From assembly GCA_038256525.1 (NCBI GenBank), contig JBBSKF010000001.1, forward strand, positions 10,242 to 74,241: a stretch of 64,000 nt of DNA. The letters are read 5' to 3'. The DNA comes from SCTD01 sp038256525. Its GTDB lineage: Bacteria; Actinomycetota; Actinomycetes; Mycobacteriales; SCTD01. The notes under the pieces were generated by a model. The model had not been told where the DNA came from, searched no databases, and worked only from the letters and a program-made list of their open reading frames with translations. Below are positions 57,676 to 64,000 of the stretch, piece by piece (the first letter of the stretch is position 1; each line of letters opens with the position of its first letter). A program made the translations under genes and the position numbers.

Positions 57676-59674
57676 TCGACGGTCGCGGCGGGTGCAGCGC
57701 CTGGGCGGCGAGGCGCGCTTCGAGCTTGTCGGGAGGCAGCGGTCGCCCGAACAGGAAACCCTGCGCCCGGTCGCAGCCGAAGCCGATCAGCGCGTCGCGC
57801 TGCTCGGCGGTCTCGACGCCCTCGGCGAGCACGCAGATGTCGAGGGTGTGCCCGAGCCGGACCACCGCCCAGGCGATCGTGCCGGCGTCGTCCTCCGGGA
57901 GCGAGGAGACGAAGGACCGGTCGATCTTGATGATGTCGAACGGCAGGCGCCGCAGCGCGGCGAGCGAGGAGTAGCCGGTCCCGAAGTCGTCGATGGCCAG
58001 GTGGACCCCGTCGCCGCGCAGCTCGGTGAGCATGGCGATGCCGGCGTCGTCGCGCTCCATCAGCATGCTCTCGGTCATCTCGAGGCACAGCCCGCCGGCC
58101 GCGAGGCCGGTGGTCTCCAGGGCGCCCCGGACCAGCGTGCCGAAGTCGGGCTCGCGAAGCTGCCGCCCCGAGACGTTCACCGCCATGGAGAAGCCCGTGG
58201 ACAGCTGCCGCCACTGGGCCGCCTGCCGGCAGGCCTCGCGCAGGACCCACAGGCCGAGCGGCACGATCAGTCCGGTCTCCTCGGTGCGCGGAATGAACTC
58301 GTCGGGCGGCACCAGGCGCCCGCTCGGATGGCGCCAGCGCACCAGGGCCTCGGCGCCGGTGATCCGTCCGCTGGCGAGGTCCACCACCGGCTGGTAGGCC
58401 AGGAAGAACTCCTCGTTGGCGATGGCGCGGTGCAGCTCCTCGCCGAGGGAGTGCCGTCGGCGGGCCTCGGCCTGCAGGTGCGGGGTGAACACGACGTACT
58501 GACCCTTCCCGGCGTGCTTCGCCGCGTGCATCGCCACGTTGGCGGCCGCGAGGACGTCCTCGGGCTCGGCGCCGTCCTCCGCCCGGGCCGTGCCGATGCT
58601 CACCCCGACGAAGACCTGGTTGGCCGCGAGCTGGAGCGGCACCCCGAGCCGTTGCCGGATGCGGTCGGCGACCACCTTGGGGTCCGGGCAGTCGTCCAGC
58701 ACGATGGCGAACTCGTCCCCGCCGAGGCGGGCGACCGTGCTCGGCACCGGCCGGCCCCAGCAGTCGGTCTGTCGTACCGCTTCCTGCAGGTGGGTCGAGA
58801 CGGCGGTGAGCACCTCGTCCCCGGCCGAATGCCCTTGGCTGTCGTTGATCGTCTTGAAGTCGTCGATGTCGAGGTAGAGGACGTCGACGCGGGTGCGATC
58901 GTGCCGGCTGCGGTCCATGCTGACGCGCAGACGGTCCATGAGCAGCATCCGGTTGGGCAGCCCTGTCAGCGCGTCGTAGAGCGCCAGCTGCCGGAGCCGC
59001 TCCTCGGCGGCCTCCCGCTCGATGACCCGGGCCAGCTGTGCGGCGACGAAGCCGACCACGCGCAGCAGGTCCTCATCGGGGGGCCGGATCTCGGTGGCGA
59101 AGAACTCGAGCACGGCGGCGGTCTCGCTGCGGATCAGCACCGGGATCCCGAAGCCGGCGCGCAGGCCGCTGCCGCGGGCGCTCTGCTTGCGGGCGAACTT
59201 GTGATGGATGTCGAGATCGGGTGCCCACAGCGGTGCGCCGGTCTGCAGGATGTGGCCGGGCAGGCCCACCCCGGGCAGGAACAGCATCTCCTCACTGACC
59301 GCCCGGAACTCCGCGCAGGTCTGCTCGTCGGCCAGGTGCCACACGCGGGAGGAGGTCAGCGCCTCCGGCACGATCGTGGAGCGGACGAGCGCGTGCCCGA
59401 CCGGCCATCCCGTGTAGGCGCAGACGCCGGCCAGCGCCGCGCGAGCGGCCTGCAAGAACGAGGCGGCCTCGTTCGCATGGGCGGCCACCTCGGTGAGCAG
59501 CTCCGCCACCTGGGTCGAGCGGGTCAACTGCTGGACCGTCTCGTAGAGCGCGCTGGTGGCCCGCTCGGCCACCACCTCGGCCTCGGCCCTGGCGGCGCGT
59601 TCGCGGGCGAGGCGGCGCTCGAGGACGTGGACCCGGTCGACGTCACCGGCGCCCACCGCCTCAGACGGTGGCAT
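57584..59674 (-). CDS. GAF-GGDEF-EAL cyclic-di-GMP turnover protein
   Basis: The product has 696 aa. A short coiled coil (about 15-45) precedes a GAF sensor (about 55-215). The cyclase domain has RLGGDEFAIVL (GGDEF at 318-322). The phosphodiesterase domain has AEALVRWRHP (EAL), MTESMLM, and IDDFGTGYSSL, and both catalytic sets look intact, so it could make or break cyclic di-GMP. The start overlaps the upstream H-NOX stop by 14 nt. The 3' end overlaps pimB by 92 bp; an in-frame low-complexity tail (PPRPSISRPLGG onward) encodes that overlap. Confidence 0.92.
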   Translation of the reverse strand: MPPSEAVGAGDVDRVHVLERRLARERAARAEAEVVAERATSALYETVQQLTRSTQVAELLTEVAAHANEAASFLQAARAALAGVCAYTGWPVGHALVRSTIVPEALTSSRVWHLADEQTCAEFRAVSEEMLFLPGVGLPGHILQTGAPLWAPDLDIHHKFARKQSARGSGLRAGFGIPVLIRSETAAVLEFFATEIRPPDEDLLRVVGFVAAQLARVIEREAAEERLRQLALYDALTGLPNRMLLMDRLRVSMDRSRHDRTRVDVLYLDIDDFKTINDSQGHSAGDEVLTAVSTHLQEAVRQTDCWGRPVPSTVARLGGDEFAIVLDDCPDPKVVADRIRQRLGVPLQLAANQVFVGVSIGTARAEDGAEPEDVLAAANVAMHAAKHAGKGQYVVFTPHLQAEARRRHSLGEELHRAIANEEFFLAYQPVVDLASGRITGAEALVRWRHPSGRLVPPDEFIPRTEETGLIVPLGLWVLREACRQAAQWRQLSTGFSMAVNVSGRQLREPDFGTLVRGALETTGLAAGGLCLEMTESMLMERDDAGIAMLTELRGDGVHLAIDDFGTGYSSLAALRRLPFDIIKIDRSFVSSLPEDDAGTIAWAVVRLGHTLDICVLAEGVETAEQRDALIGFGCDRAQGFLFGRPLPPDKLEARLAAQALHPPRPSISRPLGGPAAGSRAHPSASPARPRSALRRP

Positions 59675-60209
59675 CCGGGAACCGACAGTGCAGCAGGCAG
59701 CGGCTCGCCCCGTCGAGCATGCAGGCCGGCCGGGAGATCATCACGGTCTGACCGTAGTGCGTTGCGGCGCCGTAGACGAAGCCTTCTGCGAGCGCGCACA
59801 GCCGCCGCGGGGAGGTGTAGCTCAGCAGCACCTCCGCCTCCGGCGCGGGCTCGAAGCCGAACACGGGCGGGGTGGCGCCGGGATAGAGCTTGCGCACCTC
59901 AGGATGGATCATGTCGTTGAGTGTCAGCACGAAGGAGCGGGTGCTGGTGTGCGGCGTGAAGAAGTGCGGATAGCGCTGGGCGAGCAGCGGGATGGCGCCT
60001 TCCGCCACGGTGCGCAGGACCGCGCCCCGGTCGACGCCGAGCAGCGTCGCGGCGCTGGCCGTCACGCGCTCCAGGTGCTCGTCGGGGTAGCTGCCCAGAG
60101 ACGTCCAGCTGCCGTCCAGCCCGGCCTTGACCAGGATCGCGTCCCACGCGTCCTCGCCATGGTCGCGCCGCACGACCTCCTCGGCGAGGTTGAAGATGAT
60201 GCCCTTCAC
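59661..60209 (-). CDS. H-NOX heme nitric-oxide/oxygen sensor
   Basis: The product has 182 aa from a GTG start. H-NOX hallmarks are the proximal heme histidine H102 in LNDMIHPEVRKLYPG and the heme-propionate YxSxR motif YTSPR (131-135). It binds a diatomic gas through heme. Genes for cyclic-di-GMP enzymes often follow H-NOX genes, and here the downstream GAF-GGDEF-EAL gene overlaps by 14 nt. Distal-pocket residues cannot be placed without alignment, so NO versus O2 selectivity is open. Confidence 0.93.
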   Translation of the reverse strand: MKGIIFNLAEEVVRRDHGEDAWDAILVKAGLDGSWTSLGSYPDEHLERVTASAATLLGVDRGAVLRTVAEGAIPLLAQRYPHFFTPHTSTRSFVLTLNDMIHPEVRKLYPGATPPVFGFEPAPEAEVLLSYTSPRRLCALAEGFVYGAATHYGQTVMISRPACMLDGASRCLLHCRFPDATV

Positions 60210-60222
60210 GCCGGGCCCGCGC

Positions 60223-60432
60223 TCAGCTGAGGGCGACGCGGGCGACGCCGGCGAGCAGGGTCAGCCCGGCGACGCCCGCCAGCAGCACCTCCGCGCGCTC
60301 GGTCGAGAGGGGGGCGCGTGCGGCCGGGTCGACCCAGACGACGTCGCAGTCGGGTCGGATCAGCGCTCGGCGCAGCTCGGTGCCGCTCGGGTCGTAGACG
60401 TAGGAGAAGGGGCTGTGCGTCGCGGTCGTCAC
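60223..60432 (-). CDS. Small membrane-tail protein upstream of H-NOX
   Basis: The product has 69 aa if started at the GTG 60432 (an ATG at 60468 gives 81). It has a soluble start (THSPFSYVYDPSGTELRRALIRPDCDVVWVDPAAR) and a hydrophobic C terminus (VLLAGVAGLTLLAGVARVAL) like a tail anchor. It ends 13 nt before the H-NOX gene, so it may be the first gene of that operon. No known family. Confidence 0.45.
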   Translation of the reverse strand: MTTATHSPFSYVYDPSGTELRRALIRPDCDVVWVDPAARAPLSTERAEVLLAGVAGLTLLAGVARVALS

Positions 60433-60515
60433 AGGGTCAGCATCTGCGGATCCGTGGCCGGGCGCCATGGCCCGGAAGGACCAGATGCGCGTCATGCTGC
60501 CCACTCGCGACATGG

Positions 60516-61748
60516 TCAGCCGGCGAACTCCCAGTGCCACGGCTCGGGCTTCGAGCCGTTCTGCTGCGCCCAGGCCGGCAGGAACCAGCCATAGAGCATC
60601 GAGTTGTCGACCATCCACTCGTGCGTCGGGCTGCCGAAGGCCTGGATCCCGTCGCAGAGGTCGGTCGCCACGCCCCAGCCGTGGTTGCTGCTGCCGGGAC
60701 GGGCCGCGAGGTCCGGCTTCGCCGCGGCGACGGCCACCTGCTCGTCGTAGTTGCGGTAGGAGTCGGTGACGCAGATCGGCGCGCCGAACTCTTGCGCGTA
60801 GGCCCGGCTCATGTCGTTGAACGCCGCGGCGGCATCGGCCCGCAGGATCTGGCTGCGGGTGCCCCACAGCGGGCACAGGGCCTCGGGCGGAATCATCCCG
60901 TTGGGGTAGCCGCGGGTGTCCCGACCCTGGCAGGCGGCGAAGGGGCGGGGGACGAAGGCTCCGTCGATCGCCGCGTCCGGTGCCTCAGCGCGCTGCCGGG
61001 CAATGAGCTCGGCCGCGGCCAACAGGGCTGCCCGGCGCTTCTCCTGGGCCAAGGCGGCCGCCGCGGCGGCCTGGGTGCGCAACAGGGCGATCGTCCGGGC
61101 TGCGACCTGGTCGGCCTGCTGGGCGACGACCCGGTCGGCGGCGAGCTTGGCGTCGGCGGCAAGGGTCTCGGCGGCCTTTCGGGCCTGGTCGGCCGCGGCG
61201 GCCTCGGCGGCGGCGATCTCCTGAGCCGCCTCGGCCACGCCGAGTTCGTTGAGCGCGTTGCTCTGGTTGCCACCGACCCGCTGGGCCAGGCCCAAACCGC
61301 TGAACAGCTCACGTGGGTTCTCCGCGTCCAGCACGGAGGAGTAGAGCGAGAGCTGGCGGTTGCCCATGCCGGTGCGGTACATCGAGCCGATGTAGCCGGC
61401 CAGCCTCGCCCGAGCATCGACGGTGGCCTGTTTGGCCGCCGCATGCCGCTGCGCCTGCTCGGTGGCCACCCGGGCCGCCTCCTCCGCCTGTCGCTGGGCG
61501 AGCTGGTAGGCCTCGAGCGTCTCCCTCGCCGTGCGGGAGGCCGCGGCCAGATCGGCTTCCTGCTCGGCGAGCAGGGCCTGCTGCCGCTCCACCTGCAGGT
61601 TGAGCTCGGCGGACGACGGACCGGACGGGCTCGGGCCGCTGCTGGGGGTCGCGCTGGGCCGCGGGGAGGGCGCGAGAGCGACCGCGGGGGCGGGCATCAG
61701 CACAGCGGACAGAGCCAGCGCCGTCACGGCGGCAGGCAGGCGCAGCAT
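60516..61748 (-). CDS. D-alanyl-D-alanine carboxypeptidase, VanY/M15B type, with coiled-coil domain
   Basis: The product has 410 aa. Signal peptide: RLPAAVTALALSAVLMPAPAVALA. Residues about 45-260 form a long Ala/Gln/Glu coiled coil like PcsB/RipA N-domains. The catalytic part has SYRNYDEQ, SSNHGWGVATDLC (His and Asp zinc ligands) and PWHWEF (third ligand). It should trim peptidoglycan stem peptides. Such coiled coils usually regulate access to the active site, often through FtsEX-like partners. Confidence 0.88.
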   Translation of the reverse strand: MLRLPAAVTALALSAVLMPAPAVALAPSPRPSATPSSGPSPSGPSSAELNLQVERQQALLAEQEADLAAASRTARETLEAYQLAQRQAEEAARVATEQAQRHAAAKQATVDARARLAGYIGSMYRTGMGNRQLSLYSSVLDAENPRELFSGLGLAQRVGGNQSNALNELGVAEAAQEIAAAEAAAADQARKAAETLAADAKLAADRVVAQQADQVAARTIALLRTQAAAAAALAQEKRRAALLAAAELIARQRAEAPDAAIDGAFVPRPFAACQGRDTRGYPNGMIPPEALCPLWGTRSQILRADAAAAFNDMSRAYAQEFGAPICVTDSYRNYDEQVAVAAAKPDLAARPGSSNHGWGVATDLCDGIQAFGSPTHEWMVDNSMLYGWFLPAWAQQNGSKPEPWHWEFAG

Positions 61749-61924
61749 GGAGGCAATCTCGGTTTCGTCGATTCGTGCCGGGTGTTCTCAGACGATCCAG
61801 GACCAACCTGAGTGTTGGCTGAGGGTTTCCTGAAGACCGGCTGAACGTTGGCGGGACGAGTCGTGCTGTCATCACCATCGGTTGATGGTTTCGCCTTCGG
61901 CTGGAAGGACGATAAGCGTTAGCG

Positions 61925-62335
61925 ATGGCAACGGCAATTCTACGATCGCTGCACGTGACGCCTGACGCCGCTTCGATCTCAGCGGTGCGGGACTTCGTGC
62001 GGGAGTGCTGTGCCGACTGGGGGGTGTCGGAGAGCAGCGACACGGCGGTCCTGCTCGCCAGCGAGCTCGCAACCAACGCGGTCCGCTACGCCTCCACGCC
62101 CGTGACCGTGTGGCTCGGCTACCGACCGGACCGCATCGTGCTGAGTGTCGAGGACGCCTCGCACGCCTCCGCCACGGTGCGCGCTCCGGGCGTCTTGGAC
62201 GAGGGCGGCCGGGGACTGCTGCTCGTCGACGCGCTGGCCGAGCGCTGGGGAGAGCGGGAAGTGGCGAACGGCAAGCTGGTCTGGGCCGAGATCGCGACGC
62301 GACGGCCACCCGATTCGGCGCAACCTGGGGCATGA
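61925..62335 (+). CDS. RsbW-like ATP-binding regulatory protein
   Basis: The product has 136 aa. HATPase_c_2 features: SSDTAVLLASELATNAVRYA (N box) and DEGGRGLLLVDALAERWG (G box). These anti-sigma/histidine-kinase-like proteins bind partner switches controlling sigma factors or act as stand-alone ATPase modules. No sigma factor or STAS protein is nearby. It diverges from the VanY-like gene. Confidence 0.82.
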   Translation: MATAILRSLHVTPDAASISAVRDFVRECCADWGVSESSDTAVLLASELATNAVRYASTPVTVWLGYRPDRIVLSVEDASHASATVRAPGVLDEGGRGLLLVDALAERWGEREVANGKLVWAEIATRRPPDSAQPGA

Positions 62336-62354
62336 TGCCGGAGGGGAGGCTCGA

Positions 62355-62738
62355 ATGCGCAGGTCACGCGAGGTGAAGGACCCGGATCGCTCGGTGACAT
62401 CTTGGCTGCCGGAGGTGGACCCGGTCTACCGGGATGCCGTCGATCCCGACCCGCTCGTCGAAGCGATGGTCGGGCGGCTGCGCAGCTCGTTGTCCGGGCT
62501 GATGGCCCTGGACGAGTTCGGCCGGCCGGTCCCCTGGCGCAACGTCGTCCGGATCGCGCTCGGTCCGACCCTCGGGCAGCTGCGCGACGTCGAGACCAGC
62601 CTGGCGCTGATGCAGGAGGTCGGCCAGCGCCCGCCCCACCGCGTCGCCGCCCCGCCGCCAGCACCTGCCCCGTCGGCGCCCGCCCTGCAGCAGCCCCCCG
62701 CCCCGCCGGCACCGCCCTCCCTGCCCGGTTGGCCATAG
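62355..62738 (+). CDS. Hypothetical protein with proline-rich tail
   Basis: The product has 127 aa from the ATG at 62355, with GGGGAGG upstream. A helical core (VYRDAVDPDPLVEAMVGRLRSSLSGLMALDEFG, then VVRIALGPTLGQLRDVETSLALMQEV) is followed by about 40 residues rich in Ala and Pro. It starts 19 nt after the RsbW-like gene and is probably co-transcribed. No family recognised. Confidence 0.6.
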   Translation: MRRSREVKDPDRSVTSWLPEVDPVYRDAVDPDPLVEAMVGRLRSSLSGLMALDEFGRPVPWRNVVRIALGPTLGQLRDVETSLALMQEVGQRPPHRVAAPPPAPAPSAPALQQPPAPPAPPSLPGWP

Positions 62739-62822
62739 CGGATCGGCAGGCCGCCGGGTCGCCGACTGTCGTTCGACGTGAGGGCGGGGCGGCCGCCTGA
62801 GGCAGCATCCGCCCCGCTGCGC

Positions 62823-64000
62823 TCATGGCGGGTCGTGGGTGGCGTGGGTGCAAGTGAGCCAGGGGACGTGCAGGTCGCGTAGTTGGACTCGTCCCTGGTG
62901 CCACAGCACGTGGTGACGGCGGCACAACAGGACGAGGTTGTCGAGGGTGGTCGGGCCGCCGTCTTTGCGGGCGCGAAGGTGGTGGGCGTCGCAGAAGGCG
63001 GGCGGTCGGGTGCAGCCGCGGGCGGCGCAGCCGTGGTCGCGGCCCGCCAAGGCGCGGCGTTGGTTGTTGGTGACCGTGTCGCCGAGGGCTTCCAGGCCGC
63101 GGACCTGACCGAGGGTGTCGAGCAGCACCCGGCTGATCCGGGCGTCGCACAGGATCGTCTCGATCCGGCTGCGGGTCTGCGGTCCGGACCAGGCGCCGAG
63201 GGCGCACCGGTCCTCGGCGGGCACCGGCATCGGCCTGGCCGGGTCGGCCGGGTCGGTCGCGTCGGCCGGGTCGGCGGGTTCCGTGGGGTCGGGGGGCAGG
63301 CTGGCCTCGACCACGTCGGCCAGGGTTCCGGTCGGGGGTTGTCCCGCGGCCCAGCCGGCGGGCATCACGTAGCTGACCTGTGGCCGTTGGCCGCCGGCGT
63401 CGGGCAGGTCGGCGAAGCGCAGTCCGAGGTCGAAGATCTCGACCATGGCGTCGGCGCGACGCTGCCCAGCGTCGCGACTGTCGGCCAGGCCGGTGGAGCG
63501 GGCCAGTGGTTCGAGCAGGGTCAGGATCGTCTCGCTGTCGCCGGCGGTGAGCCGGAACCGGCCGGACAGCATCCCGTCGTCCTCTCGACGGGTCTGCAGG
63601 TAGCGCTTGGCTTCCTGGCTGCGCTGGTCGGCCTCGAACTGCGGTTCGCACCAGGTCGCGAGCAGGTGGCTGACGTAGACCGCGAGTGACTGCGGGTCGC
63701 GCTGCGCGGCGACGGTCGCCAAGGCGGGTTCGGCGGCGGCCAGCGCGGACGGGTCGATCGGCCCGACCAGCCGGGTCAGCACGGCGGCCTGGGCCGGCCC
63801 GACCTCGCCGGCCTGCACGGCCGCCGAGACCAGCGGCAGGCTGCGTAGCGCGACCGCGGTTCGCAGAGCGCTGCCGGCGGCGGATCCGCCCATGTTGGTC
63901 AGGTCCCGCAGCCAGTGCCGCACCGAGATCACCGGCCCTGGCTTGCCGTCCGGACCGGGCGAGGACGGCACCTGACCGCCGGAGCGAGCGTTCAGCTCCC
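62823..64000 (-). CDS. DUF222/13E12-family HNH endonuclease-like protein, 5' end beyond window
   Basis: The frame stays open to the window edge, and the visible 5' part (ELNARSGGQVPSSPG) reads like mid-protein of DUF222 proteins, so the true start lies outside. The C-terminal HNH module is complete: AARGCTRPPAFCDAHHLRARKDGGPTTLDNLVLLCRRHHVLWHQG. A Pro/Asp/Ala repeat (DPADATDPADPARP) lies between. These multi-copy proteins are related to the mycobacterial 13E12 repeat family; their activity is little studied. Confidence 0.85.
   Translation of the reverse strand, partial: ELNARSGGQVPSSPGPDGKPGPVISVRHWLRDLTNMGGSAAGSALRTAVALRSLPLVSAAVQAGEVGPAQAAVLTRLVGPIDPSALAAAEPALATVAAQRDPQSLAVYVSHLLATWCEPQFEADQRSQEAKRYLQTRREDDGMLSGRFRLTAGDSETILTLLEPLARSTGLADSRDAGQRRADAMVEIFDLGLRFADLPDAGGQRPQVSYVMPAGWAAGQPPTGTLADVVEASLPPDPTEPADPADATDPADPARPMPVPAEDRCALGAWSGPQTRSRIETILCDARISRVLLDTLGQVRGLEALGDTVTNNQRRALAGRDHGCAARGCTRPPAFCDAHHLRARKDGGPTTLDNLVLLCRRHHVLWHQGRVQLRDLHVPWLTCTHATHDPP

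Noticed and set aside
57692..59920. 742-codon plus-strand frame antisense to the GGDEF-EAL gene
   Set aside because: The minus strand has intact GAF, GGDEF and EAL motifs; the plus frame has none and is a shadow.

Overview
The window is very GC-rich, densely packed DNA with many GTG starts and many 4-nt GTGA/ATGA stop-start overlaps. Gene content is actinobacterial: a complete ergothioneine cluster (egtA-E), an actinobacterial cytochrome bcc-aa3 branch with a diheme QcrC and CtaF, SepH, PimB-type mannosyltransferase, an AdoK-type adenosine kinase, DUF3043 and a DUF222/HNH protein. I infer a free-living high-GC actinomycete outside the mycobacteria, possibly near Frankiales/Geodermatophilales. 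The species cannot be named from this sequence.

Layout. 0-10 kb: a membrane Ser/Thr kinase, two flavin disulfide oxidoreductases, the 2-oxoacid dehydrogenase E2-E3 pair (sucB-lpdA) and leucyl aminopeptidase. 10-17 kb: egtABCD, a palindromic repeat, egtE, gcvT and a shikimate-kinase-like gene. 17-26 kb: aldo/keto reductase, DUF3043, two PhoX-like Tat phosphatases flanking nadA (one with a PHO-box-like triple repeat), glycerate kinase and erpA.

25.7-31.8 kb (minus strand): a six-gene operon that I do not recognise as any described system. In transcription order it encodes a 926-aa protein made of about twenty 29-residue amphipathic helical repeats with a C-terminal HExxH domain; a clan-CD (C25/CHAT-like) cysteine protease-like protein; an acyl carrier protein; a complete ketosynthase; a shortened ketosynthase-like protein; and a 67-aa protein. 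The first four junctions are GTGA couplings. This is the most interesting part of the window.

32-45 kb: adenosine kinase, a TusA plus cysteine desulfurase pair, the respiratory genes ctaCDF (+) and ctaE-qcrCAB (-) converging on a second copy of the palindromic repeat, a CtaG-like assembly factor, a small zinc-finger protein and trpD. 45-54 kb: a DnaQ/UvrC-like fusion, a histidine-rich NicO-type metal exporter, secreted DUF4331 protein, lipoproteins, repeat-rich DNA and sepH. 54-64 kb: two membrane-linked metalloproteases coupled to pimB, an H-NOX sensor with a GAF-GGDEF-EAL protein, a VanY-like peptidase, a small ATPase-domain protein and a DUF222/HNH gene cut by the window edge.

Three themes run across regions. 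Ten genes have a TAnnnT -10 motif only 6-7 nt before the start codon, which suggests leaderless transcripts. Several intergenic regions hold long imperfect hairpins. Sulfur and redox chemistry (ergothioneine, ErpA, cysteine desulfurase/TusA, lipoamide enzymes) is over-represented. No tRNA, rRNA, CRISPR array, transposase or phage gene was seen.
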